Below are positions 1-8,395 of a DNA stretch of 64,000 bases, in pieces (the stretch's first letter is position 1; the number at the start of each line of letters is the position of its first letter). This DNA comes from Acetobacter pomorum (GTDB lineage Bacteria; Pseudomonadota; Alphaproteobacteria; Acetobacterales; Acetobacteraceae): positions 1 through 64,000 of the forward strand of contig NZ_PEBQ01000030.1 of the NCBI RefSeq assembly GCF_002738225.1, written 5' to 3'. The notes under the pieces were generated by a model, which was given only the letters and a program-made list of their open reading frames with translations, did not search any database and had not been told where the DNA came from. The position numbers and the translations under genes were made by a program.

Positions 1-39
1 TTCTTTTGTGCAAAACAGACTTTTTCATAATCTAACCCG

Positions 40-942
40 ATGTACAACCCTTCTGTGAGATTTCCGCGTCGTTGGGCCGCAGAAAATGAGGGCCTGGAAT
101 CGGCGGTGGAACAGCTTGGGCGTGTGCGTTCTTCCCGTAAGGTTATTCAGCGCGAGATTAACGAAATCCATGCCAATGTTGTGAATCTGGATGAGGATGA
201 ACGCGGTTGGAAAGGCTTGATGTTGCCTTGGGTGCGCCCGGCGCTGATAGCTGCATTGGGGATTGCGTTTTTCACCCAGGCGGGCGGGCTGGAAATGATG
301 ATCTACTATACCCCTACCTTTTTGTCTGGCGCTGGGTTTGGCAGTTCATCAGCTTTGCTGACCAGTCTGGGTATTGCGCTTGTTTACCTCATTATGACAC
401 TGCTTGGCTGCCTGTTTGTAGATAAAATTGGCCGCCGTCGTCTGGTGCTCATTATGGGGCCGGGGTCTGTTGTCAGTCTTGTAGGGCTGGGCATTGTTTT
501 TGCCATGCATCCGGCACAGGGAAGTGTGGGAAGCTGGCTGATTGTGGTCTTCCTGCTGCTGTTTATGCTGTTTAACTCTGGCGGTATTCAGGTTGTGGGT
601 TGGTTGCTGGGGGCAGAGCTGTTTCCGCTGCCTATGCGTGCTGCGGCAACCAGTGTGCATGCTGCCATGTTGTGGGGAGCTGATCTGCTGGTTACATCCA
701 CGGCCCTTACATTGGTGCAGACTGTTTCTTTAGGTGGCACCATGTGGATTTACGCAGGCGTTAACCTTGCTTCTGTTCTGTTTGTTTATTTCTGCGTGCC
801 AGAAACGGCTGGGGCCACATTGGAAGATATTGAAACAGCTTTGCGCCGTGGCGAATTTCGCCCACGCGTGGGGCAAGACCCGCGTATTCGGTCTTATGAT
901 GAGGAAGAAGAGGAAGCTGTTGGGGTTATGCCAAGCGCCTGA
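40..942 (+). pseudogene. 5'-truncated MFS sugar porter, C-terminal half only
   Basis: The 300-residue product corresponds to the C-terminal half of a major facilitator superfamily sugar transporter. It begins with a PRRW/AENEG segment resembling the PRW motif after TM6. The central loop and about six membrane segments follow (roughly residues 68-270). The repeated MFS signature DKIGRRR is at about residue 128, and PETAGATLEDIE, a typical sugar-porter tail, is near 255-268. Full-length members have 440-500 residues and twelve helices. Upstream, in-frame stop TAA at 28-30 closes the frame, and the other two frames stop at 56-58 and 33-35 without transporter-like sequence. The N-terminal six helices are therefore missing or out of frame at the left edge. 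A truncated pseudogene is the likeliest reading, but the joint lies at the window border and the upstream half cannot be seen. Confidence 0.65.
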
Positions 943-967
943 TTGGCAAGCATAACCTTTCAAGCAT

Positions 968-1009
968 AAAAAACCCGGTGCATCCTGTTGAGATGCGACC
1001 GGGTTTTTT
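968..1009. terminator. Bidirectional intrinsic terminator between MFS fragment and accC
   Basis: The arms AAAAAACCCGGTGCATC and GATGCGACCGGGTTTTTT pair with one bulged base around a short loop. The T-run on the plus strand and the A-run at the start (T-run on the minus strand) let it stop both converging transcripts. Confidence 0.85.
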
Positions 1010-1040
1010 GTGAGGAATCAGAAACCTGCTAAACCGCAGT

Positions 1041-2384
1041 TTAATGCGGCTTTGCGGTAAACTGTTCTAACCAATGAATGGTATAATCACCCTTCTGGAA
1101 TTCAGGATCTTCCAGAATGCGGCGATGAAGCGGAATAACGGTTTTAATGCCTTCCACCACAAATTCATCCAACGCGCGCTGCATGCGGGCAATGGCCTGC
1201 TCACGCGTGGGGGCGTGCACAATCAGCTTGGCAATCATGCTGTCGTAAAAAGGTGGCACGCGGTAACCGGTGTAAAGAGCGCTATCCACGCGCACACCCA
1301 AACCACCGGGTGGGTGGTAAACGGCAACCGTGCCGGGGCAGGGGGTGAAGCTGTCCGGGTCTTCTGCATTGATACGGCATTCAATGGCATGGCCAGAAAA
1401 TGAAATATCTTTTTGCGTATAACCAAGCTGCTCACCAGCCGCCAGACGGATCTGCTCACGCACCAGGTCCACATCACAAACCATCTCGGTCACCGGATGT
1501 TCCACCTGAAGGCGCGTGTTCATTTCAATAAAGCAGAACTGTCCATCCTGGTACAAAAATTCCAGCGTGCCCGCGTTACGATACCCCATTTTAGAGAGCG
1601 CCTGCGTGGCTGTCTGGCCAATGGCATCGCGCTGCTCTGGCGTAAGGGCTGGGGAACCGGCTTCTTCCAGAAGTTTTTGGTGGCGGCGCTGGAGGGAACA
1701 GTCACGTTCCCCAAAGTGAACCACGTTGCCATAATTGTCCCCCAGAATCTGGAGTTCAATATGGCGGGGCCGGTCCATGTATTTTTCCAGATAAACGGCA
1801 TCGTTGCCAAAAGCAGCGCGTGCTTCGGCGCGGGCCATTTTCCAAGCGTCTTCCAGATCATCAGCCGTTTGGGCCACCTTCATGCCGCGGCCCCCACCAC
1901 CTGCGGCGGCTTTGATCAACACCGGATACCCCACTTTGTCTGCAACTTCGCGGGCTTCTTCCAGGCTGGTCAGTTCACCATCAGAGCCAGGCACCAATGG
2001 CACACCCAGCATCTGCATGGTGGTTTTGGCGGTAATCTTGTCACCCATCATGCGGATATGCTCCGCCGTGGGGCCAATAAAGGTCAGGCCATGTGCTTCC
2101 ACCGTTTCGGCAAAATCAGCATTTTCTGAAAGAAAACCATAGCCGGGGTGAATGGCTTCCGCCCCTGTAATGGTGGCAGCAGAAAGAATGGCTGCCACAT
2201 TCAGGTAGGAATCGCGCGAAGCTGGCGGCCCGATACATACGGCTTCATCTGCCAGCCGCACATGCATGGCGTCTTCATCCGCAGTGGAGTGTACCGCTAC
2301 GGTCTTGATCCCTAGCTCCCGGCAGGCGCGCAGGATACGAAGGGCAATTTCGCCTCGGTTGGCGATAAGGATCTTGGAAAACAT
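1041..2384 (-). CDS. accC: Acetyl-CoA carboxylase, biotin carboxylase subunit
   Basis: This cytoplasmic enzyme carboxylates the biotin carried on BCCP using ATP and bicarbonate, the first half-reaction of malonyl-CoA synthesis for fatty acids. The 447 residues match the usual 445-450. The N-terminal fold starts with [14 protein letters not shown]. The ATP-grasp glycine loop GGGGRGMK lies at 162-169, and the catalytic segment [14 protein letters not shown], with the conserved Glu, Asn and Arg, at 287-300. The start codon overlaps the accB stop by one base (TAATG on the minus strand), which implies translational coupling. It is the last gene of an aroQ-accB-accC operon. No odd features seen. 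Confidence 0.97.
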   Translation of the reverse strand: MFSKILIANRGEIALRILRACRELGIKTVAVHSTADEDAMHVRLADEAVCIGPPASRDSYLNVAAILSAATITGAEAIHPGYGFLSENADFAETVEAHGLTFIGPTAEHIRMMGDKITAKTTMQMLGVPLVPGSDGELTSLEEAREVADKVGYPVLIKAAAGGGGRGMKVAQTADDLEDAWKMARAEARAAFGNDAVYLEKYMDRPRHIELQILGDNYGNVVHFGERDCSLQRRHQKLLEEAGSPALTPEQRDAIGQTATQALSKMGYRNAGTLEFLYQDGQFCFIEMNTRLQVEHPVTEMVCDVDLVREQIRLAAGEQLGYTQKDISFSGHAIECRINAEDPDSFTPCPGTVAVYHPPGGLGVRVDSALYTGYRVPPFYDSMIAKLIVHAPTREQAIARMQRALDEFVVEGIKTVIPLHRRILEDPEFQKGDYTIHWLEQFTAKPH

Positions 2385-2857
2385 TACTCAATAATAGCAA
2401 GCGGCTGGCCGTATTCCACCGGATCACCCGAAGCCACCAGCAGGGCCTTGAGCGTACCACCTTTGGGAGCCTTGATCTGGTTGAAGGTTTTCATGGCTTC
2501 AATCAGCATCAGTGTTTGGCCGGCGGTTACAATCTGGCCTTCACTTGCAAAAGGAGGAGAGGACGGATCAGGTGTCAGGTAAGCCACACCCACCATCGGG
2601 CTGTTTACAGCGCCCGGATGGCGGGAGAGATCTGCCGGAGCAGCAGGTGCTGCGGCTTCCGCCGAGGCAGCTGCAGGTGCCGGAGCCGGAGCGGCAACGG
2701 CCTGAGGTGCCGGGGCCACAGCCTGCACAGGGGCGGGCATGCGGGCAACACGAATACGGCTGTCCTTTTCCGATACTTCAATTTCAGTCAGGCCGGTTTC
2801 GGCCAGAATGTCAGCCAGAGCCCGAATGGCCTCCGCATCCACGAGCAATCCGCTCAT
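2384..2857 (-). CDS. accB: Acetyl-CoA carboxylase biotin carboxyl carrier protein
   Basis: BCCP carries the biotin that shuttles CO2 from AccC to the carboxyltransferase AccAD. The 157-residue protein has an N-terminal segment (1-40), a Pro/Ala-rich flexible linker (about 41-75) and a C-terminal biotinyl domain (about 82-157). The biotin-accepting lysine is K123 in EAMKTFN. The usual motif is EAMKM, so the residue after the lysine is Thr instead of Met. It overlaps aroQ upstream by one base (TGATG) and accC downstream by one base, so the three genes form one tightly coupled operon. Confidence 0.96.
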   Translation of the reverse strand: MSGLLVDAEAIRALADILAETGLTEIEVSEKDSRIRVARMPAPVQAVAPAPQAVAAPAPAPAAASAEAAAPAAPADLSRHPGAVNSPMVGVAYLTPDPSSPPFASEGQIVTAGQTLMLIEAMKTFNQIKAPKGGTLKALLVASGDPVEYGQPLAIIE

Positions 2858-3309
2858 CAGTCATCCTCATTCAGAATAAGATCGGTCATTGCCTGCAATG
2901 CCAGAGAATACCCCGCCACGCCTAGCCCACAGATAACGCCTGTAGCAGCGCGAGAGACATAGGAATGATGGCGGAATGGCTCGCGGCGGTGAATATTGGA
3001 GATATGAACCTCTATAACAGGCAGGTCTGTTGTCAGCAGGGCGTCCAGCAGTGCGATAGACGTATGTGTATAGCCTGCCGGGTTGATGATGATGCCCTGT
3101 GCCCGTTTGCGGCAATCCTGCACCCAGGAGATCAGCTCGCCTTCAATGTTGGTCTGGCGGAAGTCTATGGCCAGTCCAAGTTTTTCGGCTGTTTGCAGGC
3201 AAAGCTGTTCCACATCGTCCAGCGTGGCCCGCCCGTATATTTCGGGTTGCCGCTGGCCGAGCATATTTAGGTTGGGGCCGTTTAACACAGCAATAAGAGG
3301 TCTTTCCAT
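2857..3309 (-). CDS. aroQ: 3-dehydroquinate dehydratase, type II
   Basis: It dehydrates 3-dehydroquinate to 3-dehydroshikimate in the shikimate pathway. The start [15 protein letters not shown] gives 150 residues, close to the type II norm. A GTG seven codons upstream (3330) is possible but adds residues not usual in the family. The signature [17 protein letters not shown] contains the catalytic Tyr, and [15 protein letters not shown] contains the catalytic His and the substrate-binding Arg. It is the first gene of an operon with accB and accC. The aroQ-accBC order is common in proteobacteria. Confidence 0.95.
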   Translation of the reverse strand: MERPLIAVLNGPNLNMLGQRQPEIYGRATLDDVEQLCLQTAEKLGLAIDFRQTNIEGELISWVQDCRKRAQGIIINPAGYTHTSIALLDALLTTDLPVIEVHISNIHRREPFRHHSYVSRAATGVICGLGVAGYSLALQAMTDLILNEDD

Positions 3310-3539
3310 AACAGGAAGGGGCCGTAGCACGATGCCGCTTTGTATCCAAGAGAAGAGGCGGAATGGGATGCAGGAAAATGCAGTCTAGCAAAGATGGGGC
3401 CGGTGCAGTTAAGCGCTTTAAGGCCATATTTTTGTCACGATAAGCGTGTTGAACATAAGTGACTATAAAACTGTATTTGCACCCGTAATACGGAAAAAGA
3501 TTGCTTTTACAGTATGAACACGGTCTTTTGGCAGACAGA

Positions 3540-4163
3540 ATGATGTCAGAAAATGGAGTAAAAAGGCGGATGTCAGCCCTGCGCCGGGCACTTCTTGGAA
3601 GTGTGTTTGTTATGTCTTCTCTTTTGTCGGCTTCTGCTGCTCAGGCTGCAGAAGCAGGGCAGGGTGGCACGGCATGGGCGGATTCTGTCCGTCGGGCCTT
3701 GGCTGGGCGTAGCGCACAGACAGTTGCCACAGCGGATTCTGACCCAAAACAGGCACACCGCATTTTTCAGAAGGGCGTGGCCAGTTGGTATGGAGGGCGT
3801 TTTCATAGTCGGCGCACCTCTTCTGGCGCACGGTTTGATGTTGCCAGACTGACAGCAGCACACCCTACAGCACCGCTTGGCAGCAAGCTGCGTGTTGTAT
3901 CTGAGGATACAGGGCGTTCAGTGGTGGTAACGGTGAATGATCGTGGGCCATATAGCCGTGGCCGCATTATTGATGTTTCCAAGGCAGCTGCGGCGGAATT
4001 GGGAATGTTAAACAGTGGCATTGCCCATGTGCGTGTAGAGCCAGCTCCGGTTGAGGTGGCATCTGCCCCAGATGATGGCGGTCTGGCAGACAGCACACTT
4101 TCCATGCAAAATACGGCCCCGCATACAGGCCATGCTCTGCATAAAGCCCGCCATCGGCGTTAA
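3540..4163 (+). CDS. RlpA-like septal ring lytic transglycosylase family protein
   Basis: This is an exported protein with a double-psi beta-barrel of the RlpA family, which in other bacteria cleaves peptidoglycan strands lacking stem peptides near the septum. A signal peptide of about 38 residues ends near SASAAQA-AEA. It has no lipobox, so it should be soluble in the periplasm, unlike the lipoprotein RlpA of E. coli. The domain runs from GVASWYGGRFHSRRTSSG to DVSKAAAAELGM, with VNDRGPYSRGRIID containing the conserved catalytic Asp region. A C-terminal SPOR domain is absent. Starts at 3540, 3543 or 3570 are all possible. It appears to be monocistronic. Confidence 0.85.
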   Translation: MMSENGVKRRMSALRRALLGSVFVMSSLLSASAAQAAEAGQGGTAWADSVRRALAGRSAQTVATADSDPKQAHRIFQKGVASWYGGRFHSRRTSSGARFDVARLTAAHPTAPLGSKLRVVSEDTGRSVVVTVNDRGPYSRGRIIDVSKAAAAELGMLNSGIAHVRVEPAPVEVASAPDDGGLADSTLSMQNTAPHTGHALHKARHRR

Positions 4164-4205
4164 AAGCGTATCAATCTGTTTTTACAGAAATTGGAAGCGG
4201 AATTA

Positions 4206-4240
4206 AAAAGGGGCCTTCCCATTGGAAAGCCCCTTATTTT
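4206..4240. terminator. Intrinsic terminator between rlpA-like gene and yihY-like gene
   Basis: The stem AAGGGGCCTTCC / GGAAAGCCCCTT has one mismatch, with A-rich and T-rich flanks, between convergent genes. It probably acts in both directions. Confidence 0.8.
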
Positions 4241-4256
4241 GTAAGGTCTGTGGCGA

Positions 4257-5309
4257 TCAGACTTCTAAAGGTTGCCGGGTAATGCCGCGGGCGTAACTTT
4301 CCATTTCGGCATTCAGTTCGGCACCCATCAGCACAACCCATGCCGTTACAAAAAACCACATCATGATGGCAATAAAAGCCCCCAGTGGCCCATAGGTGGC
4401 GCTGTAGCTGGCAATATGCGCGACGTAATAAGAAAACCCTAAAGAGGCTGCAATCCACGTGAGGGTAGAGCATATGGCGCCAGGCAGAACCCAGCGCCAT
4501 TGGGTGGAGATGTGCCGGTTGGGGCCAAACCTGTACAGCGCAGAAAGTGCCAGCGTTTCAAAAGTAAACATCACGACAGGACCACTCCACCGTGCCATGA
4601 ACTCAATGGAGCCGGGAGGGGTGGGAATGTGTAGCCATGCAGGCAGGTTGAGCAGCAATGGCATCGCAACCATAAGGGCCAAAGTGAGCACTGCGCCCAG
4701 AATGCCGCAAAGAGTCAGCGCGAAGGCTGTAATCTGAAAGACAAAGAAATTACGGTTTTCACGCGTATTATAGGCGATGTTCAAGGCTGAAATAATGGAT
4801 CGCGTTGCTGCAGAGGCCGACCACAGGGCCACGCTGACCGAAATAATCAGGTTGAATGTGAGAGAGGACGGCGGCTCTGCCACAAGTGTTTGCACCCGAT
4901 CATAAATCAGGTTGAAAGCGTTGGGGGGCAGCAGGCTGCGCAAGGCTTCCATCTGGGGTGCTACGGTCTGCACATCAAAAGCCAACCCGTAGATGGAGAT
5001 CAGGGAGCTGATAGCCGGAAAAAGGGAAAGCGTGGTATAAAATGCGCAGCCGGCGGCAACCAGCGTGGTGGGGCCGGAAATAAGGCTTTTAACCGTACGC
5101 TGTAAAATAATCTTCCAGTCTTTCCGTCCCAGAGCAGAAGGCCAGGAAAAATTGGGCTGCACATTTTCATGAAGCGTGTGGGAGTGGGAATCCGGGTGCA
5201 CAGATGGGCGCGTATCGGGCTGACAGATAACCTGCATCGGGATTGGAGCGTCCTTCGTTAAGGTAAACGGCACCTTCTGCGGCACCAGCGATAAATTAAG
5301 ACACACCAT
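4257..5309 (-). CDS. YihY/BrkB family inner-membrane protein
   Basis: A polytopic inner-membrane protein of the YihY/virulence factor BrkB family; the family's biochemical function is unsettled. About 45 cytoplasmic residues precede six predicted membrane helices. The family-typical ALGRKDWKIILQRTV entry is followed by AAGCAFYTTLSLFPAISSL, which carries the conserved FY..LSLFP pattern. The closing segment YGPLGAFIAIMMWFFVTAWVVLMGAELNAE is highly characteristic (positions 299-328). The N-terminus is uncertain: the ATG at 5309 lacks a clear ribosome site, and an ATG at 5237 would remove 24 residues. Confidence 0.85.
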   Translation of the reverse strand: MVCLNLSLVPQKVPFTLTKDAPIPMQVICQPDTRPSVHPDSHSHTLHENVQPNFSWPSALGRKDWKIILQRTVKSLISGPTTLVAAGCAFYTTLSLFPAISSLISIYGLAFDVQTVAPQMEALRSLLPPNAFNLIYDRVQTLVAEPPSSLTFNLIISVSVALWSASAATRSIISALNIAYNTRENRNFFVFQITAFALTLCGILGAVLTLALMVAMPLLLNLPAWLHIPTPPGSIEFMARWSGPVVMFTFETLALSALYRFGPNRHISTQWRWVLPGAICSTLTWIAASLGFSYYVAHIASYSATYGPLGAFIAIMMWFFVTAWVVLMGAELNAEMESYARGITRQPLEV

Positions 5310-5475
5310 AAATCAGGTATGGTGCGCGGTAAAAAGCATGCATTCCTGTAGGAACAAGGGTTTAGCTTTGCGTGCTTTTACCAGAAACAAGCATAAAATG
5401 CTGTGTATTAAGCTTGCCTTGTCTTATCGGGCCTAGGGGGCAAGTGCCATATTTTTTTATTTTTTGTGTGGTTTT

Positions 5476-5687
5476 GACTTGCACTTGTTGCGCTTTGGCC
5501 TCATATGCACGCCCCTACGCAGCAACGCACGTGCCACTGGCCCTCTGAGGTTACGCAACGACGTCAAGCGTTCTGGCAATCGGGATGTTTTGTGCATCTG
5601 CCTTTGGTCGCTGGTCCGTTAGACCGTTTCGCAACGTCCTTCTCCGCACAATTCAGGCGGAGGAGCCTGATCTGGGGGAGTGGGGAT
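5476..5687 (+). promoter_or_regulatory. Structured 5' leader of ornithine decarboxylase, candidate speF motif
   Basis: A GC-rich leader precedes a type III ornithine decarboxylase, exactly where the alphaproteobacterial speF RNA motif is known. GTTGCG (5487-5492) can pair with either of two CGCAAC copies (5554-5559 or 5630-5635), an arrangement suited to alternative folds. Local hairpins are GATG/CATC (5584-5598), GGTC/GACC (5613-5625) and CTCCGC/GCGGAG (5642-5662). The last sits just before the ribosome site GGGGGAG (5674-5680). The family assignment rests on position and remembered motif character and was not scored. The leader is also open in frame from ATG 5505 into the gene. A weak promoter candidate (TTGCGT at 5368, CATAAA at 5392) lies upstream. 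The remaining bases from 5310 show nothing else. Confidence 0.6.
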
Positions 5688-6818
5688 ATGAATCCCAAAA
5701 TCACCCGTTTTTTCGCCGAGCAAAAGCCGGCAACGCCTTGTCTTGTTCTTGATGTGGATGCTGTAGCAGACCGCTACTGCGCATTAGGCAAGGCTTTGCC
5801 GCAGGCTCGAATCTATTATGCCGTCAAGGCAAACCCGGCGCAGCCTATTCTGCGGCGTCTGGTTGAGCTTGGCTCCTGTTTTGATGCCGCCTCGTGGGAG
5901 GAGGTCTCTCTCTGCCTGCAGGCAGGTGCCAACCCGGATTCCATCTCTTTTGGCAATACGGTCAAAAAGGTTTCTGCCATCCGTGCCGCATATGCGGCTG
6001 GTGTGCGCATGTTTGTTTTTGATTGCCGGGAAGAACTGGAAAAGCTGGCCGAACATGCACCGGGCAGCCGGGTTTACTGCCGCCTTCTGGTAGATAACTA
6101 CGGCGCGGAATGGCCGCTGTCCCGCAAATTTGGCACCACGGTGGAATCCGCCAAGGAACTGATGCTGGCTGCCAGAGAAATGGGGCTGGACCCGTATGGT
6201 CTTTCCTTCCATGTGGGTAGCCAGCAGCTTTCTGCAGAAGCTTATGAGGTTGCCATTGCCCGTGCGGCTGCGCTGTTTACAGATTTAAGCGCAGCCGGGC
6301 TGGATTTGCGCATGGTGAATCTGGGAGGCGGTTTTCCGATCCGTTACCGTGATGATGTGCCAGAGATTGATCACTTCACCACAGCCATTTTCCGGGCCAT
6401 GACTGAGTATTTTGGCAACGCGTTGCCAGAAATGCTGGTGGAACCCGGACGCTTTATTGTGGGTGAAGCCGGTGTTGTACGCTCAGAAGTGGTGCTGGTT
6501 AGCGCACGTGGGCGCAAGGATGGTTTGCGCTGGGTCTATCTGGATATAGGGCGGTTTGGCGGCTTGGCGGAAACAGAAAATGAATCTATCCGCTACGCGA
6601 TTCGTACCAGTCGGGATGGGTCTCCTACAGGGCGTGTGGCGTTGGCCGGGCCAACCTGTGATGGTGCGGATATCATGTATGAGAAAACGCACTATGAGCT
6701 GCCGCTGGACTTGGCAGCAGGGGAGCAGGTTGATCTGCTGGGAGCGGGTGCCTATGTCTCTACTTATTGTGCCACAGGGTTTAATGGCTTTGCGCCGTTA
6801 ACCGAGCATTATATCTGA
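5688..6818 (+). CDS. Type III PLP-dependent ornithine (or ornithine/lysine) decarboxylase
   Basis: It decarboxylates ornithine to putrescine, the entry to polyamine synthesis; some relatives also accept lysine. The fold is alanine-racemase-like. PLP Lys is K47 in YYAVKANP, with H175 in SFHVGSQQ. The phosphate-binding GGGFP is at 213-217 and EPGR at 252-255. The catalytic C324-D325 lies in PTCDGAD. The start at 5688 follows a strong GGGGGAG and gives 376 residues, the normal size. An in-frame ATG at 5505 would add 61 residues translated from the structured leader and is rejected. The leader suggests RNA-level control, presumably responsive to polyamines. Confidence 0.92.
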   Translation: MNPKITRFFAEQKPATPCLVLDVDAVADRYCALGKALPQARIYYAVKANPAQPILRRLVELGSCFDAASWEEVSLCLQAGANPDSISFGNTVKKVSAIRAAYAAGVRMFVFDCREELEKLAEHAPGSRVYCRLLVDNYGAEWPLSRKFGTTVESAKELMLAAREMGLDPYGLSFHVGSQQLSAEAYEVAIARAAALFTDLSAAGLDLRMVNLGGGFPIRYRDDVPEIDHFTTAIFRAMTEYFGNALPEMLVEPGRFIVGEAGVVRSEVVLVSARGRKDGLRWVYLDIGRFGGLAETENESIRYAIRTSRDGSPTGRVALAGPTCDGADIMYEKTHYELPLDLAAGEQVDLLGAGAYVSTYCATGFNGFAPLTEHYI

Positions 6819-6934
6819 TCCGATGTGAGGGCAGGCCTGCCTTGTGTTTGTCTGCCTTTGCTTTCGTGCTTTCTCGCTCAACAATCAGAACGCAAACAAG
6901 GCCATGATGGATGGCGTTCAGAAAGGGAGAGATC

Positions 6935-7654
6935 ATGAAAAAAACGGGTATGCTGTTGGGCGCTCTACTGGCAGCAACAACGGCTGTTGCGCCAGCATGG
7001 GCACAGCAGCAGGCGGCCGCTACAGCCGCTGTGCCAGCAACAAATGCAGCAACGGCTGCGGCAACGCAGGACTTTGGCCGCCTTTCTGATGATGGGAACA
7101 CGGCGTTTGAAGAACTGATGCTGGCACGTCGCGCCATTTTTGATGGTGACCTGAAAGGGGCTAAAACCCTGATTACAAGTGCACAGCAGGCGCTGGACCG
7201 GGCGCGGGCTGACAACACAGCTTTCCAGAAGGCCGAAGCTGAACTGATGCCAGCCAAAACAAAGCAGGCCCAGACAGCACAGAAAGGCGCAGGCAGCACC
7301 ACACCTGTTGCTTGGCTGCCTATTGATGGCGAACTGGTACTGGATGAAACGGTTGAACCTACAACAGAAAAAAGTGCAGCTGTTGCAGCAGCAAATCGTC
7401 ACCTGCGCGCGGGTGACCCGGATCGTGCTTCTGAAGTGCTGAAGGTTTCTGGCGTGGATGCAGATTACGTGATTGCTGCCGTGCCGCTGGAACAGACACG
7501 GCAGGACGTAAACCGTGCTGCCCAGTTTATTAAAAATGATCCGTACAAAGCCAGCGAAGCCCTGCGTGATGCGGAAAATTCCGTACGTTATGCTTCGGTT
7601 GATATTCAGGCTGTCAGCCATCAGCAGGCAGGATCAGGCAATACGTCTAAATAA
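6935..7654 (+). CDS. YfdX family periplasmic protein
   Basis: An exported helical protein of the YfdX family. YfdX itself is induced by acid through EvgA in enteric bacteria and has been described as a periplasmic chaperone-like protein. Residues 1-23 form a signal peptide (MKKTGMLLGALL..., cleavage near AWA-QQ). A low-complexity Ala/Thr stretch follows (24-45), and then the YfdX domain, including LMLARRAIFDGDLKGAK and a second helical repeat, NRAAQFIKNDPYKASEALRDAE. The start at 6935 is chosen for GGGAGA just upstream; an ATG at 6911 is poorer. In an acid-producing bacterium a role in acid tolerance is a reasonable inference only. Confidence 0.8.
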   Translation: MKKTGMLLGALLAATTAVAPAWAQQQAAATAAVPATNAATAAATQDFGRLSDDGNTAFEELMLARRAIFDGDLKGAKTLITSAQQALDRARADNTAFQKAEAELMPAKTKQAQTAQKGAGSTTPVAWLPIDGELVLDETVEPTTEKSAAVAAANRHLRAGDPDRASEVLKVSGVDADYVIAAVPLEQTRQDVNRAAQFIKNDPYKASEALRDAENSVRYASVDIQAVSHQQAGSGNTSK

Positions 7655-7666
7655 TTTTGCCTGAGG

Positions 7667-7709
7667 AATCTGCTGTTATGATGCCCTGAAGGAATCATAA
7701 CAGCAGATT
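7667..7709. repeat. Perfect 16-bp inverted repeat between convergent genes
   Basis: AATCTGCTGTTATGAT and its exact complement flank an 11-base loop. It sits between the yfdX-like gene and ccmB, where a terminator is expected. Neither strand has a good T-run after the stem (ATAAAAAC on plus), so it is not a canonical intrinsic terminator. It may protect 3' ends or block antisense transcription. Confidence 0.75.
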
Positions 7710-7726
7710 ATAAAAACAATCTCCCC

Positions 7727-8395
7727 TTATTCAGCGGCGGCTCTCAGACCAGCACCTGCTGCCAATGGGCAAAGAGGAAGAGCTCCAGCCACAAAAGCCG
7801 CCAGAAGTTCCAGATCTGGTTGCCAAGGCAAGCCGGTGGAAGCAGCATCAATGGCTGCAGCCCCAAAAATCAGCGCGGGTGTGGCAAGTGGGAGCGTAAG
7901 AAGCGGAAGCAATACCCCGCCGCGTCGCGCACCCAGCACAATGGATGCACCCATCCCCCCAATAAGAGACAGCACAACAGACCCAAGGAAAAGCCCAGCT
8001 AAAAGCACAGGCAGGGCAGATGCTGGCAAACCCAGCATGGTTGCTAAGGGCACAGCCGCTAAAAGCAAGGGAATACCAGTGGTTAACCAATGTGCGGTTA
8101 TTTTGGCCAGAGCCACAAGAGCGGCCGGGACACCCAGAAGCAACAGTTGATCAAGCGATCCATCTTCTAGTTCTGCACCAAATAACCGATCTAGTGGCAA
8201 AAGAGCAGCCAACAGGGCACATACCCAGATAATACCCGGTGCCATATGGCGCAGCAGTTCTGGAGAAGGGCCAAGTGCCAGCGGAAACAAGGTAGCCGTT
8301 ACAATAAAAAAGAGGATGGCTCCCATTGTATCTGCCCCATGACGGAGGGCGAGGCGGAGGTCACGCCCAACAATGGCCCAGAACAATCCGATCAT
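7727..8395 (-). CDS. ccmB: Haem exporter protein CcmB
   Basis: This is the membrane subunit of the CcmABCD haem-handling complex for cytochrome c maturation. It is 222 residues with six hydrophobic segments. The conserved N-terminal cytoplasmic segment LRLALRHGADTMGAILFF and the FGAELEDGSLDQLLLLGVP region (about 71-89) are family hallmarks. It overlaps ccmA by four bases (ATGA), so the pair is translationally coupled. ccmC and the other ccm genes are not adjacent; the window shows an AB pair only. Confidence 0.93.
   Translation of the reverse strand: MIGLFWAIVGRDLRLALRHGADTMGAILFFIVTATLFPLALGPSPELLRHMAPGIIWVCALLAALLPLDRLFGAELEDGSLDQLLLLGVPAALVALAKITAHWLTTGIPLLLAAVPLATMLGLPASALPVLLAGLFLGSVVLSLIGGMGASIVLGARRGGVLLPLLTLPLATPALIFGAAAIDAASTGLPWQPDLELLAAFVAGALPLCPLAAGAGLRAAAE

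Noticed and set aside
1413..2129. A 238-codon frame antisense to accC
   Set aside because: accC is certain on the other strand, and this frame shows no domain or start signal.
5505..5687. N-terminal extension of ornithine decarboxylase
   Set aside because: The ATG at 5688 has a strong ribosome site and gives the family length; the upstream part is structured leader.
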